NCBI GenBank assembly: GCA_903893935.1
Contig: CAITOD010000664.1
Span: forward strand, 1-10,243
Length of the DNA stretch: 10,243 nt
Direction of reading: 5' to 3'
Source of the DNA: an uncultured Sphingomonadales bacterium
Lineage (GTDB): Bacteria > Pseudomonadota > Alphaproteobacteria > Sphingomonadales > Sphingomonadaceae
Shown here one piece after another: positions 5,822 through 10,243 of the stretch; within the stretch, counting starts at the first letter, position 1; the number at the start of each line of letters is the position of its first letter. The notes below the pieces were generated by a model. That model was not told the origin of the DNA. It worked only from the letters and a program-made list of their open reading frames with translations, and searched no databases. Position numbers and translations under genes: made by a program.

Positions 5822-6795
5822 CCGGTGGCAAACCACGCGGCCAGATTATCGACCATCATTTGCCCCATCGCGCGCCGCGTGACCAGCGAGGCCGAGCCGA
5901 TATGCGGCAGAACCACCACATTCCCGAGCGCGAGCAGCGCCTCGGGCACGCGCGGTTCGTGTTCGAACACATCGAGCCCGGCGGCAAGGATCGTGCCCTG
6001 CTGCAAGGCTTCGATCAGCGCAGCTTCGTCCACCACGCTGCCGCGCGACACATTGATCAGCACGCCATCGGCACCGAGCGCGGCCAGCACGCGGGCATCG
6101 ATCAGGTGGCGCGTCGCCAGGCCGCCGGGCACGATCACGATCAGCACATCGCATGCGGCCGCCAGCGCCTCGACCGAAGGGTAGCGTGGCCACGGCGCAC
6201 CAGGTTGTTCGCTGCGGCCATGCCACGCCAGATCGACCGCGAAACCGGTCAGCCGGCGCGCGATCGCCTTGCCGATGCCGCCAAGCCCGACGATCCCGAC
6301 CCGCCGCCCGCGCAGCGACGGGGAGAGCGGAAAGGCCTGCTCCAGCCAATGCCCTTCGCGCACATGGCGCTCGGCCGCCGGTAGCCGCCGGATCGTTGCC
6401 AGCAGCAGCGCGATCGTCAGATCGGCGACTTCCTCGTCGAGCACGCCTGCGGTGTTGGTCACTACCAGCCCGCGCGCGACCGCGGCCGCGATATCGATGT
6501 TGTCGTAGCCCACCCCGAAATTGGCAACGATTTCAAGCGCGGGCATCCGGGCAAACAGCACTTCGCCCACCGGCCCCGCCAAAGTGCTGGCGGCCATGCC
6601 GCGGATCCCGGCCATCGTGTCCTGATCCACCCCTTCCCACAGACGGTGAACAGTGGCGACCGCGTCGAGCGCTGCCATCGTGAACGGCGGCAAAGGAGCT
6701 GCGACCAGGACCGGGGGCAAAGCTGGATTGGCCAAAGTTACCCCCGGGGGCTCGCGCCTGATATCGGCGGTGGAGCGTTGTTCCGGCAATGCCAT
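5785..6795 (-). CDS. D-2-hydroxyacid dehydrogenase (glyoxylate/hydroxypyruvate reductase type)
   Basis: The 336-residue cytosolic oxidoreductase reduces 2-keto acids such as glyoxylate or hydroxypyruvate to D-2-hydroxy acids with NAD(P)H. Visible motifs are NFGVGYDNID (92-101), the nucleotide-binding GLGGIG (170-175), NVSRGSVVDE with catalytic Arg251, FEHEP with Glu280 and LPHIGS with His298: the complete Arg/Glu/His set. After the second strand of the Rossmann fold comes WHGRSEQ. Arg194/Ser195 at this place usually favour NADPH over NADH, an inference. The first ~27 residues before PPVLVAAPLP are unlike the family and may be untranslated. ATG at 6795 has no clear ribosome binding site; a TTG at residue 21 or the ATG at residue 40 are alternatives, but the latter would cut the first strand. 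It runs divergently from rpe. Confidence 0.92.
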   Translation of the reverse strand: MALPEQRSTADIRREPPGVTLANPALPPVLVAAPLPPFTMAALDAVATVHRLWEGVDQDTMAGIRGMAASTLAGPVGEVLFARMPALEIVANFGVGYDNIDIAAAVARGLVVTNTAGVLDEEVADLTIALLLATIRRLPAAERHVREGHWLEQAFPLSPSLRGRRVGIVGLGGIGKAIARRLTGFAVDLAWHGRSEQPGAPWPRYPSVEALAAACDVLIVIVPGGLATRHLIDARVLAALGADGVLINVSRGSVVDEAALIEALQQGTILAAGLDVFEHEPRVPEALLALGNVVVLPHIGSASLVTRRAMGQMMVDNLAAWFATGQALTPVPETRG

Positions 6796-6855
6796 GCGAT
6801 CATGCGGTGTTGCAAGCTGGCCGGCAGAAATAAGGCAATCTGACGACAGCGTGTG

Positions 6856-6865
6856 GAAAACCGGT
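6856..6865. promoter_or_regulatory. GAAAACCGGT motif in the second divergent spacer
   Basis: This ten-base string is identical to bases 3478-3487 in the other divergent spacer and has the palindromic core ACCGGT. It lies between the hydroxyacid dehydrogenase (-) and rpe (+). The 209-base spacer 6796-7004 holds no recognisable gene or RNA; this motif and the small inverted repeat at 6946-6962 are its only visible structure. Near-matches also occur inside genes, so function is unproven. Confidence 0.2.
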
Positions 6866-6945
6866 GGAACACTGCTTGTGACCGCAAGATCGCATGGCTA
6901 TCGCCGAAGCGTCATTCCGGGACCACGCTCGTTTATGCTCGCCCG

Positions 6946-6962
6946 GATCATCAGACATGATC
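6946..6962. promoter_or_regulatory. perfect inverted repeat upstream of rpe
   Basis: GATCAT (6946-6951) and ATGATC (6957-6962) are exact inverted arms around CAGAC. The element ends 42 bases before the chosen rpe start. It could be an operator half-site pair or chance. If translation started at the in-frame ATG at 6957, the repeat would lie across that start. Confidence 0.2.
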
Positions 6963-7004
6963 TGCGCCGGGCGCAGCCTGTATCGAATGGACCAGTTTGC
7001 CGCG

Positions 7005-7676
7005 ATGACCGTCCCGCTGATTTCCCCATCGATTCTTTCCGCCGATTTCGCCCGCCTGGGTGACGAAATCCGCGCGATCGATGCGGCCGGCGCCGACTGG
7101 ATCCATGTCGATGTGATGGACGGCCATTTCGTGCCCAATATCACGATCGGCCCGGGGGTGATCAAGGCGCTGCGCCCGCACACCGCCAAGCCGTTCGACG
7201 TGCATCTGATGATTTCGCCGGTCGATGCAATGCTCGAAGCCTTTGCTCAGGCCGGCGCCGATGTGATCACCGTCCATCCCGAAGCGGGCCCGCATGTCCA
7301 TCGCACGGTGCAGGCGATCAAGGCGCTCGGCAAGCAGGCCGGGGTCTCGCTCAACCCGGGCACGCCGGCCAAGATGCTCGATTATCTGCTCGATGACGTC
7401 GACCTCGTGCTGGTGATGAGCGTCAACCCCGGGTTCGGCGGCCAGAGCTTCATTTCCAGCCAATTGCGCAAGATCGAAGCAATCCGCAAGATGATCGACA
7501 AAGCGGGCCGGCCGATCCATCTCGAAGTCGATGGCGGGGTCGATCAGACCACCGCGGCGGCCTGCATCAACGCCGGTGCCGATGTGCTGGTGGCGGGAAC
7601 GGCCACATTCCGCGGCGGCCCGGCGCACTATGCCGCCAATATCGCCGCGCTGAAGGGAGCCCAGAGCACCGCATGA
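7005..7676 (+). CDS. rpe: ribulose-phosphate 3-epimerase
   Basis: This enzyme interconverts D-ribulose 5-phosphate and D-xylulose 5-phosphate in the pentose phosphate pathway (and the Calvin cycle where present). The 223-residue TIM barrel has the expected length. Visible residues are SPSILSADF (7-15), His34 and Asp36 in IHVDVMDG, His67 in VHLMI, Met38, Met69 and Met138 lining the site, NPGFGGQ (141-147) and Asp176 in EVDGG. Asp36 and Asp176 are the acid/base pair, and the His and Asp residues bind the metal. ATG at 7005 fits the family N-terminus but lacks a clear ribosome binding site. In-frame ATGs at 6987, 6957 and 6894 would only add atypical residues. The stop overlaps the next start as ATGA, indicating coupling with the heparinase-like gene. 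Confidence 0.96.
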   Translation: MTVPLISPSILSADFARLGDEIRAIDAAGADWIHVDVMDGHFVPNITIGPGVIKALRPHTAKPFDVHLMISPVDAMLEAFAQAGADVITVHPEAGPHVHRTVQAIKALGKQAGVSLNPGTPAKMLDYLLDDVDLVLVMSVNPGFGGQSFISSQLRKIEAIRKMIDKAGRPIHLEVDGGVDQTTAAACINAGADVLVAGTATFRGGPAHYAANIAALKGAQSTA

Positions 7677-9586
7677 GCCGCCCTGGTCTGACCATCGTCA
7701 ATCGCGCGCCGCCCGGTTTCGACCCCGCTGCAGACGACGCTGATATCGACGCCGGCGCCCGCATGGCGATCCCGCTGCGCGCGGCACCGGGGCGCCAGAG
7801 CGAATTGACTTTCGCGGCCGACCCCCTTGATACCGACGCCCCGCCGCACGATCCGGCGGGAGCTGGCGTGATCGAACCGGCGCGCGCGCTGGCGCTGGCC
7901 GATTTTTCGCCCCCGCATGTCAGCGCGGGCGAACGCCTGATCCGGCTGGCCTATCGCTTCGGCATGGGGCCGCGCACGCTCAACCCCTTTGCCAAGCGGC
8001 CAGCGACCCGGCTGACCGCCACCGTGGCCAACCCGCTGCCCGGCGAACCGGCGGCGGGAACCGCGTTGCGCGCGGGGCATTTTCTGCTCCACGGGCTGAA
8101 AGCGCCGATCGCCGATACCGAATTTTCCGGCCCGCGGCTGGTCCCGCCGCTCGAACGGCTGGTGCACGGGTTCGGCTGGCTCGCCGATCTCGAGGCCTGC
8201 GCCGCGCGCCCGCAATGCGTCGCGGTGGCCGAACGCATTCTCGGCCGCTGGCTGACCGCCAATCCGCGCCCCGATGCAACCCCGGCGTGGGATGTCGGCA
8301 ATGTCGGGCATCGCGTGCTCAACTGGCTGATCCACGCCCCCTTGATCCTGTCGGGCGATGACCGCACTTTCCGCAACCGCGCGCTCAACGCGTTCGAAAC
8401 CACCGCCGGCTGGCTCGACCGCAATATCAACCGCGCCGAAGACAAGCTGGCAGAAGTTGCCGGCTGGACCGCGATCACCGCGGCCGGGCTGCTGCTGGCC
8501 GAAGGCCGTGCGCGACGGCTCTATGGCGAAGCCGGGCTGATCCATGCGCTCGGCGATCTGGTCGGCGATGATGGCGGCGTGCTGTCGCGCAGCCCGCTGT
8601 GCCAGATCGAGGCGATCGAACTGCTGGTGCGGCTGCGCGCGTGCTACGCTGCGGTGCGAGTCGAGCCGCCGGCGCAGATCGACACGATCCTCGCGCTGCT
8701 GGTGCCGCCGCTGCTTGCCGTGCTGCACACCGATGGTGGCCTCGCCGCGTGGCAGGGCGCGCATGCGATGCCGGCCGCGCGCATCGAAACGCTGATCCTT
8801 GCCACCGGCGTGCGCACCCGGCCTTTGCGCGACGCGCGGCAGTGGGGCTATCAGCGCGTTGCTGCGCGCCGGTCGGTGCTGCTGTTTGATTCCGCACCAC
8901 CCCCGGTATCGCGCCATGCGCGCGACGGTTGCGCATCGACCCTGGCCTTTGAATTCAGCCATGCGGGCGAACGGATCGTGGTCAATTGCGGCGGCGGCGC
9001 CTGCGCGGGCGGGCTGATTCCGTTCCGTCTGGCGCAAGGGCTGCGTGCGACGGCCGCGCATTCGACACTGACGATCGACGATTTCAATTCGACCGCAGTG
9101 CTGATCAACGGCAAGCTGGGGCCGGGCGTGTCCGAAGTCGATATCGACCGGCGCATGCTGGCCGGCGAAGGCCCCGGCGCCGGAGCGACCCGGCTCGAAG
9201 CGAGCCACAACGGTTATGTCGCGCGCTATGGACTGACGCATCGACGCATTCTGATCGTGCGCGACGATGGTTGCGAAGTGCGCGGCGAAGATTGCCTGGT
9301 GCCCAACGGGCGCAAAGGCAAGCGCGGCACGATCGGCGTTACTTTGCGCTTCCACCTCGGCCCGCACATCGAGCTGGCACCGGGTCGCGACGGTCTGGGC
9401 GTGACGCTGGCGCTGCCCGATGGCAGCCTGTGGCAGTTCCGGTCGGGGCGCGACCCGGTGGCGATCGAGGAAAGCCTGTGGGCCGACGCACAAGGCCGCC
9501 CGATGGCGACGCGCCAGCTGGTGATTACCGCCAAAGTGCCGCGCAGCGGGGAAGCGTTTTCCTGGCTGCTCAAGAAAATGCGTTAA
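7673..9586 (+). CDS. heparinase II/III family protein
   Basis: The 637-residue protein matches the alphaproteobacterial heparinase II/III-like family. It has an alpha-helical toroid region (about 85-385, with [14 protein letters not shown] and DGGVLSRSP) and a C-terminal beta-sandwich (about 395-630, with [23 protein letters not shown] including His463, [18 protein letters not shown] with His561, and WQFRSG). Family relatives cleave acidic polysaccharides by beta-elimination, but the activity of this branch is unproven. The N-terminus lacks a signal peptide: it starts with about 65 polar, acidic, Ala/Pro-rich residues, so the protein looks cytosolic. It overlaps rpe by ATGA, with GAAGGGAG 13 bases upstream. 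purH follows 17 bases after the stop. As I recall, the order rpe, this gene, purH recurs in sphingomonads and related bacteria. Confidence 0.88.
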   Translation: MSRPGLTIVNRAPPGFDPAADDADIDAGARMAIPLRAAPGRQSELTFAADPLDTDAPPHDPAGAGVIEPARALALADFSPPHVSAGERLIRLAYRFGMGPRTLNPFAKRPATRLTATVANPLPGEPAAGTALRAGHFLLHGLKAPIADTEFSGPRLVPPLERLVHGFGWLADLEACAARPQCVAVAERILGRWLTANPRPDATPAWDVGNVGHRVLNWLIHAPLILSGDDRTFRNRALNAFETTAGWLDRNINRAEDKLAEVAGWTAITAAGLLLAEGRARRLYGEAGLIHALGDLVGDDGGVLSRSPLCQIEAIELLVRLRACYAAVRVEPPAQIDTILALLVPPLLAVLHTDGGLAAWQGAHAMPAARIETLILATGVRTRPLRDARQWGYQRVAARRSVLLFDSAPPPVSRHARDGCASTLAFEFSHAGERIVVNCGGGACAGGLIPFRLAQGLRATAAHSTLTIDDFNSTAVLINGKLGPGVSEVDIDRRMLAGEGPGAGATRLEASHNGYVARYGLTHRRILIVRDDGCEVRGEDCLVPNGRKGKRGTIGVTLRFHLGPHIELAPGRDGLGVTLALPDGSLWQFRSGRDPVAIEESLWADAQGRPMATRQLVITAKVPRSGEAFSWLLKKMR

Positions 9587-9603
9587 AACAAAGGTTTTTT
9601 ACG

Positions 9604-10243
9604 GTGAGCGAGGTTACGATCGGACGGGCACTGCTGTCAGTGTCCGACAAACAGGGATTGGTCGAGCTGGGTCAGGCGCTGGCCGCGCGCGGGGTGGAAC
9701 TGGTGTCGACCGGCGGGACCGCCAAAGCGCTGCGCGAGGCGGGGCTCGCGGTGCGCGACATTGCCGATCTGACCGGGTTTCCCGAAATGATGGATGGCCG
9801 GGTCAAGACGCTGCATCCCAAAGTCCACGGCGGGCTGCTGGCGGTGCGCGACAATCCCGAACATGCCGCCGCCATGGCCGAGCATGCGATCGGCGCGATC
9901 GATCTGGTGGTGGTCAATCTCTATCCGTTCGAGGCGACCGTGGCACGCGGTGCCGCGCGCGACGATATTATCGAAAACATCGACCTCGGCGGCCCGTCGA
10001 TGGTGCGTTCGGCGGCCAAGAACTTTGAAGACGTGGCGATTGTGACCCGCGTGGACGATTACCCCACGCTGATCGAAGAGTTGAGAACCACGCACGGCGC
10101 GCTGAGCCGGGAGACGCGCTGGAAGCTGGCGAAGAAGGCCTTTGGGCTGACCGCGGCGTACGACACGGCCATTGCCAACACGCTGGACCAGATTGCCGAA
10201 GCTCCGGCACCGGCGGCTGCGGCTGAGCCGGATACGGCTTCCC
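9604..10243 (+). CDS. purH: bifunctional AICAR transformylase/IMP cyclohydrolase PurH, N-terminal part
   Basis: PurH carries out the last two steps of de novo IMP synthesis. The window holds 213 codons, essentially the whole IMP cyclohydrolase domain, and the frame runs off the edge with the transformylase domain missing. Visible motifs are [10 protein letters not shown] (10-19), STGGTAKAL (35-43), [21 protein letters not shown] spanning 57-77 with Lys68, NLYPF with Tyr107, and [17 protein letters not shown] with Asp127 and Lys139. These Lys, Tyr and Asp positions correspond to residues known to matter for cyclohydrolase activity in this family. The GTG at 9604 follows AAAGG (9590-9594) by 9 bases. 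After AAYDTAIAN the chain enters an Ala/Pro/Glu-rich linker (about 198-213). It is probably transcribed with rpe and the heparinase-like gene. Confidence 0.96.
   Translation, partial: MSEVTIGRALLSVSDKQGLVELGQALAARGVELVSTGGTAKALREAGLAVRDIADLTGFPEMMDGRVKTLHPKVHGGLLAVRDNPEHAAAMAEHAIGAIDLVVVNLYPFEATVARGAARDDIIENIDLGGPSMVRSAAKNFEDVAIVTRVDDYPTLIEELRTTHGALSRETRWKLAKKAFGLTAAYDTAIANTLDQIAEAPAPAAAAEPDTAS

Noticed and set aside
7628..9493. A 621-codon open frame antisense to the heparinase-like gene
   Set aside because: It mirrors the codon structure of the sense gene. Its translation is rich in Arg, Gln, Ala and His with no recognisable domain, as expected from a GC-rich antisense shadow.

Overview
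The window has two parts of different origin. Bases 1 to about 435 have a moderate GC content (roughly half by eye) and many T-ended codons. They hold the 3' end of one unidentified gene and the first ~25 codons of a small membrane-peptide gene, a style reminiscent of small single-stranded DNA phages. From about 435 onward the DNA is GC-rich, uses G/C-ended codons and is packed with genes typical of an alphaproteobacterium. The best guess is a sphingomonad (Sphingomonadales, for example a Novosphingobium- or Erythrobacter-like genus), because the order rpe, heparinase II/III-like gene, purH and the sequence of the small lipoprotein resemble that group from memory. The abrupt join, at or a few bases before the start codon of the first bacterial gene, is the most unusual thing here. 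It is either a recent insertion or recombination, or an assembly or library chimera.

Layout of the bacterial part: an Old Yellow Enzyme-family ene-reductase (441-1544, +); a strong hairpin (1551-1580); a CitE-like HpcH/HpaI-type lyase (1600-2514, +); a small Ala/Pro-rich lipoprotein (2475-2753, -) overlapping the lyase tail; lipB octanoyltransferase (2761-3429, -); a divergent spacer; a six-helix membrane protein (3543-4361, +) translationally coupled by ATGA to an MFS transporter (4358-5821, +); a D-2-hydroxyacid dehydrogenase (5785-6795, -) overlapping the transporter tail; a second divergent spacer; rpe (7005-7676, +) coupled by ATGA to a heparinase II/III-family gene (7673-9586, +); and the first 213 codons of purH (9604 to the window edge, +).

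Most of the bacterial genes are core or widespread metabolism: lipoate attachment (lipB), the pentose phosphate pathway or Calvin cycle (rpe), purine synthesis (purH), reduction of activated alkenes, acyl-CoA lyase chemistry and 2-ketoacid reduction. The likely transcription units are ene-reductase alone (hairpin after it), citE-like alone, lipB plus lipoprotein, membrane protein plus MFS, hydroxyacid dehydrogenase alone, and rpe plus heparinase-like plus possibly purH. No tRNA, rRNA, CRISPR array, transposase or insertion sequence was recognised. No gene-free stretch exceeds 300 bases; the longest is 209 bases (6796-7004). Apart from the 5' join and the unidentified phage-like genes, I see no convincing new system; the other findings are small-scale features.
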